5,583 nt of DNA, from assembly GCA_913056245.1 (NCBI GenBank), contig CAJXME010000094.1, positions 1 to 5,583 on the forward strand. Direction: 5' to 3'. This document shows positions 1 to 5,583 of the stretch, one piece after another. Each line of letters begins with the position of its first letter. Position 1 is the first letter of the stretch. The stretch comes from an uncultured Alphaproteobacteria bacterium. Lineage in GTDB: Bacteria; Pseudomonadota; Alphaproteobacteria; Puniceispirillales; UBA1172. The translations under genes and the position numbers were made by a program. The notes under the pieces are model-generated. The model did not search any database and had not been told where the DNA came from. It saw only the letters and a program-made list of their open reading frames with translations.

Positions 1-1
1 T

Positions 2-316
2 TCCAAAAATGGAGGCCTCACCGAAGGGCTGGCCATTGCCAAAATCGCTGAGCAGAATGGTGTTCGTATTATGATGAACAGCATGATCGAACTTGGCATT
101 ACTCAAGCCGCTGCCTTGCATCTGGGTTGTGTGTCGCCGAATGTTGTTGATTTTGGGCATGCTTTTATGTCTGTCCAACGCACCACCGATGACATCACTG
201 ATTTTGCGGATTGGAAAACGCAAGGCACTGTTACGTTATCGGATAAACCGGGGCTCGGTATTGCGATCAGCCGCGATAAAATTGATCAATATTGCCTTGC
301 TCGATGGGAGGTTTAA
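2..316 (+). CDS. Enolase-superfamily enzyme (MR/MLE type), C-terminal part
   Basis: This is the last 104 residues of a protein whose start lies before the window; full-length relatives are about 350-400 residues, so roughly the C-terminal third is present. It begins S-K-N-G-G-L-T-E, which matches the end of the sixth barrel strand in the muconate lactonizing enzyme subgroup. There the Lys of K-N-G-G (bases 5-7) is normally a catalytic acid/base. Next come a helix rich in Ala/Ile, the segment NSMIELGITQAAALHLG (typical seventh/eighth strand region, SMIE-x-GI-x-x-AA-x-H) and a C-terminal LSDKPGLGI motif shared across the superfamily. Family members use Mg2+ to abstract a proton alpha to a carboxylate, giving racemases, epimerases, dehydratases and cycloisomerases. 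The second-strand KxK and the metal ligands are outside the window, so the reaction cannot be fixed. The neighbouring transporter and amino-acid dehydrogenase genes favour an amino-acid, imino-acid or dipeptide epimerase, or a hydroxyproline-type dehydratase (inference). The stop is followed after one base by the permease start. Confidence 0.88.
   Translation, partial: SKNGGLTEGLAIAKIAEQNGVRIMMNSMIELGITQAAALHLGCVSPNVVDFGHAFMSVQRTTDDITDFADWKTQGTVTLSDKPGLGIAISRDKIDQYCLARWEV
306..311 (+). promoter_or_regulatory. Ribosome binding site for the permease gene
   Basis: GGGAGG lies six bases before the ATG at 318, inside the last codons of the enolase-superfamily gene. It is a strong Shine-Dalgarno match and decides the permease start. 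The same reading frame stays open far upstream, to an ATG at 93, but that stretch only overlaps the preceding gene. Confidence 0.75.
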
Positions 317-317
317 G

Positions 318-1217
318 ATGCCAGAAAAAAGCAATCGCCTCATTGGAATTCTAAAGGTTCTGCATAGGCAATATAAAATTATGACCTCCAACACCTATGG
401 CCTGATCGGCTTTTGGGTGGTCGCCTTCTTTTTCACGGTGGCTTTGTTTGCTCCGGTTATCGCACCTTATCCGATTTGGGAAATGCAGTTTGATGCGGAA
501 ACAGGGCAATTGGCCATGTTGCAATCGCCATCCTTGCAATTTCCTTTAGGCACAACGCATCTTGGCTATGATCTCTTCTCGCAGATTGTGATGGCGACGC
601 GAACAACCGTGATGATTGGCCTAATCTCAGGTTTTATCTCGATCATGATCGGCGCCAATATTGGTTTGATCGCGGGCTATTATGGCGGGATCATCGATGA
701 ATTTTTAATGCGCTGCACCGATGTGCTTTATGGCATGCCGTTTTTGCCCTTTGTCATTATTTTAATCTCGCTCTTTGGCCGAAAGATTGAATTCGTCATT
801 CTGGCCATTGCCTTGATTGTGTGGCGAACGTCCGCGCGGGTGATCCGAGCGCAAACCATTTCGATCAAACAACGCCAATTTGTCACCGCTGCCCGAGCGC
901 GTGGGTGCAGCAATTTGCGGATCATCTATCGTCATATTTTGCCGAATGTCTTGCCTCTCTTGTTGCTTTACACATCCTTTAATATCGCATGGTCGATTGT
1001 CACCGAAGCCAGCGCTAGTTTTCTAGGCTTTGGGGATGGCGATACGATCAGCTGGGGCGGAATGCTTTATGAATTGTGGTTATCTGGAAAAACACGGGTG
1101 GCGTGGTGGTGGTTCTTGCCGCCTGCGGTTTGTATTGTGGCCTTAGTGACGTCTCTGGTTTTCATTAGCCGCGCTTATGAAGAATACGCCAATCCACGCT
1201 TGCGGGAGACCCGTTAA
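318..1217 (+). CDS. DppC/OppC-type ABC transporter permease
   Basis: This 299-residue inner-membrane subunit belongs to a peptide/nickel/opine-type ABC importer and would pair with a DppB-like permease to form the translocation path. A first membrane segment lies at about residues 28-50. It is followed by a periplasmic stretch ending in FPLGTTHLGYDLFSQ (75-89), the counterpart of the conserved HPLGTD-x-LGRD motif of DppC proteins. Further membrane segments lie at about 97-120, 142-153, 157-170, 211-229 and 264-283. The cytoplasmic coupling loop is visible at 188-210 (FVTAARARG, then RHILPN), the EAA motif that contacts the ATPases. Start 318 is chosen for its strong ribosome binding site and because residues from there align with the usual length of about 290-300. 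It sits one base after the upstream stop and two bases before the next gene. No DppB-type partner lies directly upstream, which is unusual. The substrate cannot be read from the permease. Confidence 0.93.
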   Translation: MPEKSNRLIGILKVLHRQYKIMTSNTYGLIGFWVVAFFFTVALFAPVIAPYPIWEMQFDAETGQLAMLQSPSLQFPLGTTHLGYDLFSQIVMATRTTVMIGLISGFISIMIGANIGLIAGYYGGIIDEFLMRCTDVLYGMPFLPFVIILISLFGRKIEFVILAIALIVWRTSARVIRAQTISIKQRQFVTAARARGCSNLRIIYRHILPNVLPLLLLYTSFNIAWSIVTEASASFLGFGDGDTISWGGMLYELWLSGKTRVAWWWFLPPAVCIVALVTSLVFISRAYEEYANPRLRETR

Positions 1218-1219
1218 TC

Positions 1220-2224
1220 ATGTTGCTTGATGTCAAAAATTTGGGTGTTCGATACCGGATGGATGGTCAAGATATCCACGCCGTCAACAGATTATCCTTC
1301 CAATTAGAGGAAGATGAAATTTTCGGCGTGGTGGGGGAGAGCGGCTGCGGTAAATCAAGCCTGATCAAAGCCTTGCTTCGGTTGGTCGCGCGAAACGGTT
1401 CTGTGACGGCGGATTCGGTAAATTTCCAAGGGCAAGAACTTTTAGAAATGCCGATGGATCAATTCCGCAAAGATATCCTTTGGCAAAAAATAGCGCTTGT
1501 GCCGCAAAGCGCGATGAACTCCCTTAATCCAGTCTATAAAGTGGGGCCGCAAATCGTTGAAGCGATCATCACCCATAAAAAAATGTCCGAACGTCGGGCG
1601 CGGGAAAGGGTGCATGACCTATTTGAAAGCGTGGGTTTGCAAAAGGAATTGTTTGACAGTTACCCCCATCAGTTTTCAGGGGGGATGCGGCAACGGGCTA
1701 TGATCGCCATGGCGCTCGCCCTAGACCCAAAACTGATCATTATGGATGAACCCACAACAGGTTTGGATGTTTTGGTTCAAGACAAAATCTTAAAGACCTT
1801 GCGCCGCATCAAAGAAGATACAAAATGTTCGATGATGATCATTTCCCACGACATTGCGATCATGTCAGAAATCGCCACAAAAATTGGGGTGATGTATGGG
1901 GGAGGGTTTGTAGAAATTGCACCCACCCATGATCTCTTTAAGGACCCGTCGCATCCTTATACGATGGGGCTGACCAACGCGTTTCCGTCGATACGTGAAT
2001 TGGGCAAAGAATTGATCTCGATTCCAGGGTCGCCACCGGTGATGATGCGCGAAGAAAACAAATGCTGGTTCGAGCCGAGATGCCCATTTGCGACGGATCA
2101 ATGCCGCCAGTCCTTCCCCGAGGCAACCAAGACAGGGGATCATCATATTGTGAGTTGTTTGCGGTCAGCAGATCGGCAAAAATTGGCAAAGAAAGCCAAG
2201 GAAAAAGCGACATGGACATCCTAA
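1220..2224 (+). CDS. DppD-type peptide/opine ABC transporter ATPase
   Basis: This 334-residue cytoplasmic ATPase is one of two that power the importer. Visible motifs are an A-loop tyrosine at 12, Walker A GESGCGKS (39-46), Q-loop Gln96 followed by SLNP (101-104), signature FSGGMRQR (152-159), Walker B LIIMDE (172-177), D-loop TGLD (180-183) and switch His210. All catalytic positions are intact. The C-terminal oligopeptide/dipeptide-transporter extension starts near HPYTMGL (245-251). It carries Cys282, Cys288, Cys295 and Cys313 (C-x5-C-x6-C-x17-C); in some Dpp-type ATPases such cysteines are reported to hold an iron-sulfur cluster. The tail after residue 314 is rich in Lys and Ala. A GGGAG at 1204-1208 lies 11 bases before the ATG, a rather long spacing, so re-initiation from the preceding gene may help. 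The 3' end overlaps the next gene by 13 bases. DppD or OppD is the closest type; substrate unknown. Confidence 0.95.
   Translation: MLLDVKNLGVRYRMDGQDIHAVNRLSFQLEEDEIFGVVGESGCGKSSLIKALLRLVARNGSVTADSVNFQGQELLEMPMDQFRKDILWQKIALVPQSAMNSLNPVYKVGPQIVEAIITHKKMSERRARERVHDLFESVGLQKELFDSYPHQFSGGMRQRAMIAMALALDPKLIIMDEPTTGLDVLVQDKILKTLRRIKEDTKCSMMIISHDIAIMSEIATKIGVMYGGGFVEIAPTHDLFKDPSHPYTMGLTNAFPSIRELGKELISIPGSPPVMMREENKCWFEPRCPFATDQCRQSFPEATKTGDHHIVSCLRSADRQKLAKKAKEKATWTS
2198..2202 (+). promoter_or_regulatory. Ribosome binding site for the second ATPase gene
   Basis: AAGGA lies nine bases before the ATG at 2212, within the end of the first ATPase gene. It supports 2212 over the in-frame ATG at 2062, which would add 50 residues that merely overlay the upstream gene. 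Confidence 0.65.
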
Positions 2225-3225
2225 GCCTGAATAATATATCGCAGGAATTTTTCTTGCCGAGGAAACTGACGGATATCGTCACCAATCGCCCAGCGCGTAG
2301 CATCCGCGCGGTGCAATCGATGAATTTGGCGATTCATGAAAATGAAATTTTAGGCATTGCAGGGGAATCAGGTTGCGGGAAATCCACCACCTGTATGATC
2401 GCCGCCGGTCTTTTGGCGCCAACCGATGGGGATGTTTTGCACCGCGGCCAAGCCTTGACCGCCATGGATGAGCAAACCAAAAAAACATTTCGTCGGTCGG
2501 TTCAGATTATCTTTCAAGACCCTTATGAATCGCTCAATCCACGATTTGAAATTGGCGATACGGTGGCGGAAGGGCCACGGGCGATGAACCTATGGCCTGA
2601 AGAGGTTATTCAAGAAAAGGTGCGATCCATTCTTGCAGCGGTTGGTCTTGATCCTGATCGTTTTATAAAACGTTATCCTCATGAATTGAGCGGGGGTGAG
2701 CGTCAGCGCGTGGGCATTGCCGCGGCGTTGGTAATGGAGCCGGATATTGTCTTTGCTGATGAGCCGTTATCGATGTTGGATGTGTCGATCCGCGCTGATA
2801 TTTTAACGCTGATTAAAACCTTGGCCGCGGAACGTAAATTTTCTTGTGTTTATGTCTCCCACGACTTGTCGATCCTCGGGAATGTAGCGGATCGGATCAT
2901 GATTATGTATCTTGGCCAAGCGGTTGAAATTGGCTCAGCCCATGACGTTTTGACCAATCCGAAGCATCCCTATACAAAAGCGCTTATTTCTGCGGTGCCT
3001 ATTCCAGACCCAACAATTGATCGAGGCGTGCCTAAAATTATTGGTGATTTATCGATGCCGGTGAACGCTCATAAAGGCTGTCAATTTGCCCCAAGATGCC
3101 CCTATGCCCAAGACACGTGCTGGCAAGAATTCAAATCTTTGAGTGGGGTCACGGGTTTGCACGAATCCGCTTGCTTGCGCGAAGATGCGCCTGATGTCCT
3201 GAATGAGGTTGTCGATGCAAACTGA
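2212..3225 (+). CDS. DppF-type peptide/opine ABC transporter ATPase
   Basis: This 337-residue protein is the second ATPase of the importer and should form a heterodimer with the preceding one. Motifs are Walker A GESGCGKS (51-58), Q-loop Gln102 in FQDPYESLNPR (101-111), signature LSGGERQR (159-166), Walker B IVFADE (179-184), D-loop SMLD (187-190) and switch His217. Residues 15-32 form the basic stretch before the first core strand that is usual in DppF-like proteins. The C-terminal extension, from HPYTKAL (252-258), has Cys290, Cys296, Cys303 and Cys321. Their spacing, C-x5-C-x6-C-x17-C, is identical to that of the first ATPase. Start 2212 is chosen from the AAGGA site and because MDILSLNNIS gives the normal N-terminal strand. 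The gene overlaps its upstream neighbour by 13 bases and its downstream neighbour by 11. All ATPase residues are intact, so it should be active. Substrate unknown. Confidence 0.95.
   Translation: MDILSLNNISQEFFLPRKLTDIVTNRPARSIRAVQSMNLAIHENEILGIAGESGCGKSTTCMIAAGLLAPTDGDVLHRGQALTAMDEQTKKTFRRSVQIIFQDPYESLNPRFEIGDTVAEGPRAMNLWPEEVIQEKVRSILAAVGLDPDRFIKRYPHELSGGERQRVGIAAALVMEPDIVFADEPLSMLDVSIRADILTLIKTLAAERKFSCVYVSHDLSILGNVADRIMIMYLGQAVEIGSAHDVLTNPKHPYTKALISAVPIPDPTIDRGVPKIIGDLSMPVNAHKGCQFAPRCPYAQDTCWQEFKSLSGVTGLHESACLREDAPDVLNEVVDAN
3205..3208 (+). promoter_or_regulatory. Ribosome binding site deciding the DAO-type gene start
   Basis: GAGG lies six bases before the ATG at 3215. An in-frame ATG at 3203 would add only four residues (MRLS) and overlaps this site, so 3215 is the better start. 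The site sits inside the last codons of the second ATPase gene. Confidence 0.6.
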
Positions 3226-4321
3226 GGCTGATTACACCATTATTGGCGGTGGAATTGTTGGCCTTTCGGTGGCGCATGGGCTGTTGTCGCGGGGGCATTC
3301 GGTCATTTGCATTGATGGCACGGATGCTGATTTTCGCGCGTCTAGGGGAAACTTTGGCCTCGTTTGGGTGCAAGGCAAAGGGTTTTCAGCCCCCCATTAC
3401 GCGGCTTGGTCGCAACGCGCTGTGCGTGAATACCCGAAATTCGTTGCGGGCCTGACCGATGAAACGGGGATTAAAATCAGCCTTCAGCAAACCGGCGGTT
3501 ATGAATATTTCACCGATACGGAATCCTTAAAATCTCGGGTCAAGCAATTCGAGACGCTGAAAAAAGCCTTGGGCGGCGATTACCCTTACGAAATTCTATC
3601 GGCAGAAGACATCCGAAAGGCCGAACCGATGGTGGGGGGCGATGCCGTTGGCGCCAGTTATTACCCCCATGATGGCCATGTTAATCCGCTTCAATTGCTC
3701 AAAGCGCTGGCCGAATCCTGTCAAAAAAAGGGGTTGAGTCACTATCTTGGCGAGCGGCTGTCTGATGTTCGCCATAGCGGCAACGCCTTTTCTTTAACCA
3801 CCGAAAAGGGGCTGACGGTTTCGTCGGAAAAGGTTGTGTTATGCGCAGGGCTGGGCGCAAAAGTGTTGGGGCCGATGTTTGGCTTCAAAGGCTTGGTGCG
3901 ACCACAACGGGGGCAAGTCTTGGTCACGGAAAAATTGCCGCCGGTATTGAACAGACCATCTGTCACCATCCGGCAAGTCAATGAAGGCGCGATACAAATT
4001 GGCGATTCCAAAGAAGAAGTGGGGTTCAACGACCAAGAAACCCAATCGCAAATGGCACGCATCGCCAGCAACGCGATAAAGGTCATGCCGAAACTTGGGC
4101 AATTGCGCCTGGTGCGGTCATGGGGCGCGTTGCGGGTGATGTCGCCCGATGGTTTGCCGATCTATCAAGAATCGAAACAAATGCCCGGGGCTTTTTTGGT
4201 GACTTGCCATAGCGGCATCACCTTGGCCGCCACCCATTCCCATAATTTAAGCCGCTGGCTGGTGGGCGCGAAAGATGCTCCAGACTTAAGTGGTTTCAGT
4301 GAGGATCGTTTCAATGACTGA
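3215..4321 (+). CDS. FAD-dependent DAO-type oxidoreductase, catalytic subunit of a heterotrimeric amino-acid dehydrogenase
   Basis: This 368-residue flavoprotein has the fold of D-amino-acid oxidase, sarcosine oxidase and glycine oxidase. The FAD-binding strand-turn-helix is at the N-terminus (TIIGGGIVGLS, residues 8-18), with Asp34 at the position that binds the FAD ribose. RGNFGLVWVQGKG (44-56) follows, a segment conserved near the flavin in this family. The DGHVNPLQLLKAL block (around 160) and the C-terminal SWGALRVMSPDGLPIY (302-317) with CHSGITLAA (331-339) complete the FAD and substrate domain. The next two genes encode a small [2Fe-2S] protein and a second flavoprotein. That trio is characteristic of opine oxidases, hydroxyproline or proline dehydrogenases and HCN synthase, in which the DAO subunit oxidises the C-N bond of an amino or imino acid. 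The order here, DAO then ferredoxin then second flavoprotein, differs from hcnABC. No signal peptide is visible, so it is probably cytoplasmic. The substrate is not deducible. The 3' end overlaps the next gene by 8 bases. Confidence 0.9.
   Translation: MQTEADYTIIGGGIVGLSVAHGLLSRGHSVICIDGTDADFRASRGNFGLVWVQGKGFSAPHYAAWSQRAVREYPKFVAGLTDETGIKISLQQTGGYEYFTDTESLKSRVKQFETLKKALGGDYPYEILSAEDIRKAEPMVGGDAVGASYYPHDGHVNPLQLLKALAESCQKKGLSHYLGERLSDVRHSGNAFSLTTEKGLTVSSEKVVLCAGLGAKVLGPMFGFKGLVRPQRGQVLVTEKLPPVLNRPSVTIRQVNEGAIQIGDSKEEVGFNDQETQSQMARIASNAIKVMPKLGQLRLVRSWGALRVMSPDGLPIYQESKQMPGAFLVTCHSGITLAATHSHNLSRWLVGAKDAPDLSGFSEDRFND
4301..4305 (+). promoter_or_regulatory. Ribosome binding site for the [2Fe-2S] protein gene
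   Basis: GAGGA lies eight bases before the ATG at 4314, within the end of the DAO-type gene. It supports 4314 over the in-frame ATG at 4290, which would add eight residues (MVSVRIVS). Confidence 0.65.
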
Positions 4322-4586
4322 CTCGTTCCTTTATTTTGAGGGCAAGAAAATCCCCTTCACCCAAGGCATGAGCGTCGCCGCCGCTTTGTTGCGGGCGGGT
4401 GAGGTTGTTTTTCGAGAAACGCAAGTCGGGAAAAAACCGCGTGGGCCTTTTTGCATGATGGGGGCTTGTTTCGATTGTCTTCTGGTGATCGATGGCCGCC
4501 CCAATCGCCAAGGCTGTATGACGCCAGCACAAAAGGGAATGAAGGTCAGCCGTCAATCCTCAGAAACTTTATTGGGGGATGGATAA
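4314..4586 (+). CDS. Small (2Fe-2S)-binding subunit of the dehydrogenase (Fer2_4 type)
   Basis: This 90-residue ferredoxin-like protein has Cys47, Cys52, Cys55 and Cys68 (C-x4-C-x2-C-x12-C), the layout that binds a plant-type [2Fe-2S] cluster. The surrounding pattern, FCMMGACFDCLLVIDGRP followed by GCMTPAQKGM, closely resembles the small subunits of HCN synthase, opine oxidase and hydroxyproline dehydrogenase, and the N-terminal domain of the large subunit of heterotetrameric sarcosine oxidase. The N-terminal part (FLYFEGKKIPF, then GMSVAAALLRAGE) supplies the beta-grasp strands and helix. Its length of about 90-110 residues is normal for the family. Its expected role is to carry electrons between the flavins of the two neighbouring subunits or onward to an acceptor. 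Start 4314 rests on GAGGA with good spacing. The stop TAA ends at 4586 and the next ATG begins at 4587, with no gap. Confidence 0.92.
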   Translation: MTDSFLYFEGKKIPFTQGMSVAAALLRAGEVVFRETQVGKKPRGPFCMMGACFDCLLVIDGRPNRQGCMTPAQKGMKVSRQSSETLLGDG

Positions 4587-5583
4587 ATGCGAGTGGCTGT
4601 GATCGGCGCTGGCCCGGCTGGCATGATGGCCGCGATGCGTCTGGCGGAAAAAAAGATCGACACCACCTTGTTTGATGAACAACCATCGGCAGGGGGGCAA
4701 ATCTATCGGCATGTCGCCAATCTTAGCCAAGGTGAAGCGCAACAATTGGGCGAGGATTACGCGATTGGCGCAACGCTGGTGAAGCGGTTTCAATCCTTGG
4801 CGAAAGGCCCATCGTTGACGCCTATCCACGGCGCGACTGTTTGGTCTGTCTCTGAAGACCGAAATGTCGCTTGGTCGGTGGATGGCAAGAGTTTCAGCCA
4901 AGCCTTTGACGCGATTATCTTGGCGACCGGCGCGTTGGAGCGGGCGATGCCTCTGCCGGGTTGGACCAATCCCGGGGTGATGACCGCTGGCGCCGCGCAA
5001 ATTCTGATGAAGACCGCAGGTTACGCGCCTCAAAATGCCGTGCTGATCGGCTCAGGGCCATTGCTCTATCTGGTGGCGACGCAAATGTTGACCATGGGCA
5101 AGCCGCCGATCGCGCTTTTGGAAACACAATCGGTGATGGATTATGGCCGCGCCGCCTTAAAACTAAGGCCAAGCCCCGTTGTGCTGTCTTATATGCTCAA
5201 AGGCTTGCGGATGCTGCGTCAACTCTCGCAAGCGGGGGTGGCGCGGCATAAATCGGTGTCGGACGTTAAAATCAGTAGCGTCAATGACAAGGCCATGATT
5301 ACGTTTTCGCAAAAAGGCCAAGAGCATCAGATCGAGGCAGAAACAGTTTTGCTCCATGCCGGCGTTCAGCCCAATATTCAATTATCGCAATCTTTGGGGC
5401 TGGCGCATCAATGGAATGGGGATAATCAATGCTGGGAGCCTGAGATCGATGCTATGGGACGCACCAGCAAGGCGCATATTTATATCGCCGGGGATGGTGG
5501 CGGTATTTTAGGGGCGGATGCCGCGAAACGCTCAGGGCAATTGGCAGCAATGGCGGTGATGGCTGACCTCGATGTCCCAGTCG
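4587..5583 (+). CDS. FAD/NAD(P)-fold oxidoreductase, second flavoprotein subunit (HcnB/OoxA-like), 3' end missing
   Basis: The frame stays open from the ATG at 4587 to the end of the window, giving 332 residues of an incomplete gene. The N-terminal dinucleotide fold is VAVIGAGPAGMMAA (3-16), with Asp30-Glu31 at the ribose position and SAGGQIYR (34-41), a signature of this group. ATGALERAMPLPGW (113-126) is the flavoprotein ATG motif. A second, nested dinucleotide fold begins at VLIGSGPLLYLVA (152-164). HAGVQPN (257-263) precedes IYIAGDGGGILGADAA (298-313), whose Gly-Asp binds FAD. Relatives run to about 450-470 residues and end in a BFD-like [2Fe-2S] domain with further cysteines; that part lies beyond the window and is only predicted. 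It should be the electron-accepting subunit, associating with the preceding two gene products. In some relatives the second fold binds ATP or no nucleotide rather than NAD(P). GGGGGA at 4574-4579 is a plausible ribosome binding site seven bases upstream. Confidence 0.9.
   Translation, partial: MRVAVIGAGPAGMMAAMRLAEKKIDTTLFDEQPSAGGQIYRHVANLSQGEAQQLGEDYAIGATLVKRFQSLAKGPSLTPIHGATVWSVSEDRNVAWSVDGKSFSQAFDAIILATGALERAMPLPGWTNPGVMTAGAAQILMKTAGYAPQNAVLIGSGPLLYLVATQMLTMGKPPIALLETQSVMDYGRAALKLRPSPVVLSYMLKGLRMLRQLSQAGVARHKSVSDVKISSVNDKAMITFSQKGQEHQIEAETVLLHAGVQPNIQLSQSLGLAHQWNGDNQCWEPEIDAMGRTSKAHIYIAGDGGGILGADAAKRSGQLAAMAVMADLDVPV

Noticed and set aside
93..317. Possible 75-residue N-terminal extension of the permease, from an in-frame ATG at 93.
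   Set aside because: It overlays the enolase-superfamily gene in another frame, shows no family resemblance and would ignore the strong GGGAGG site just before 318.
2062..2211. Possible 50-residue N-terminal extension of the second ATPase.
   Set aside because: It lies within the conserved cysteine-rich end of the first ATPase in another frame; the normal ATPase N-terminus begins at 2212.
318..2224. Naming the transporter genes dppC, dppD and dppF outright, with dipeptide as substrate.
   Set aside because: The same subunit types serve opines, nickel, oligopeptides and other solutes; the binding protein that sets specificity is not in the window.
1938..2303. Minus-strand open frame of 121 codons across the junction of the ATPase genes.
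   Set aside because: No recognisable motif; the opposite strand carries well-conserved ATPase sequence on both sides.
3742..4086. Minus-strand open frame of 114 codons with a C-x-x-C pair.
   Set aside because: It lies inside the DAO-type gene and does not resemble a zinc-binding or other domain; the cysteines arise by chance from the antisense codons.
4569..5033. Minus-strand open frame of 154 codons.
   Set aside because: Rich in Arg, His and Pro with no recognisable domain. It lies opposite a flavoprotein gene with clear motifs, so it is a shadow frame.
3215..5583. Naming the trio hcnC, hcnA and hcnB (HCN synthase).
   Set aside because: Motifs show only the wider family. Gene order and the linked importer and enolase-superfamily genes fit catabolism of an imported compound better.

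Overview
The window is 5583 bases with every gene on the + strand. It looks like the middle of one tightly packed catabolic operon from a proteobacterium. I favour an alphaproteobacterium of moderate GC (roughly half G+C by eye), based on general gene style only; no rRNA or tRNA gene or other lineage marker is present. Both ends cut through genes. No intergenic stretch exceeds a few bases, and I see no tRNA, mobile element, CRISPR array or terminator.

Layout: (1) bases 2-316 are the C-terminal third of an enolase-superfamily enzyme (mandelate racemase / muconate lactonizing enzyme type, probably an epimerase, racemase or dehydratase). (2) Bases 318-1217 encode a DppC/OppC-type inner-membrane permease. 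(3) Bases 1220-2224 and 2212-3225 encode two DppD- and DppF-type ATPases, each with a C-terminal four-cysteine motif. (4) Bases 3215-4321 (DAO-type FAD oxidoreductase), 4314-4586 (small [2Fe-2S] ferredoxin-like protein) and 4587 to the window end (FAD/NAD(P)-fold oxidoreductase) form a three-gene set. It matches the heterotrimeric amino-acid/imino-acid dehydrogenase family that includes opine oxidases, hydroxyproline dehydrogenases and HCN synthase.

Inferred joint function: the ABC importer brings in a small peptide-like or N-substituted amino acid. The enolase-superfamily enzyme changes its stereochemistry or dehydrates it. The membrane-linked or soluble flavin/Fe-S dehydrogenase then oxidises its C-N bond. 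Candidate substrates are hydroxyproline or proline derivatives and betaines, opines, or other secondary amines; the sequence does not decide among them. A DppB-type permease and a substrate-binding protein, needed to complete the transporter, are not in the window and are expected upstream of the enolase-superfamily gene.

Consecutive genes either overlap by 8 to 13 bases or are separated by 0 to 2 bases, so translational coupling is likely. I do not see a truly new system. The notable points are the gene order (enolase-superfamily gene directly before a dppC-type gene), the identical cysteine spacing in the two ATPases, and the combination of importer, epimerase-type enzyme and heterotrimeric dehydrogenase as a candidate uncharacterised catabolic pathway.
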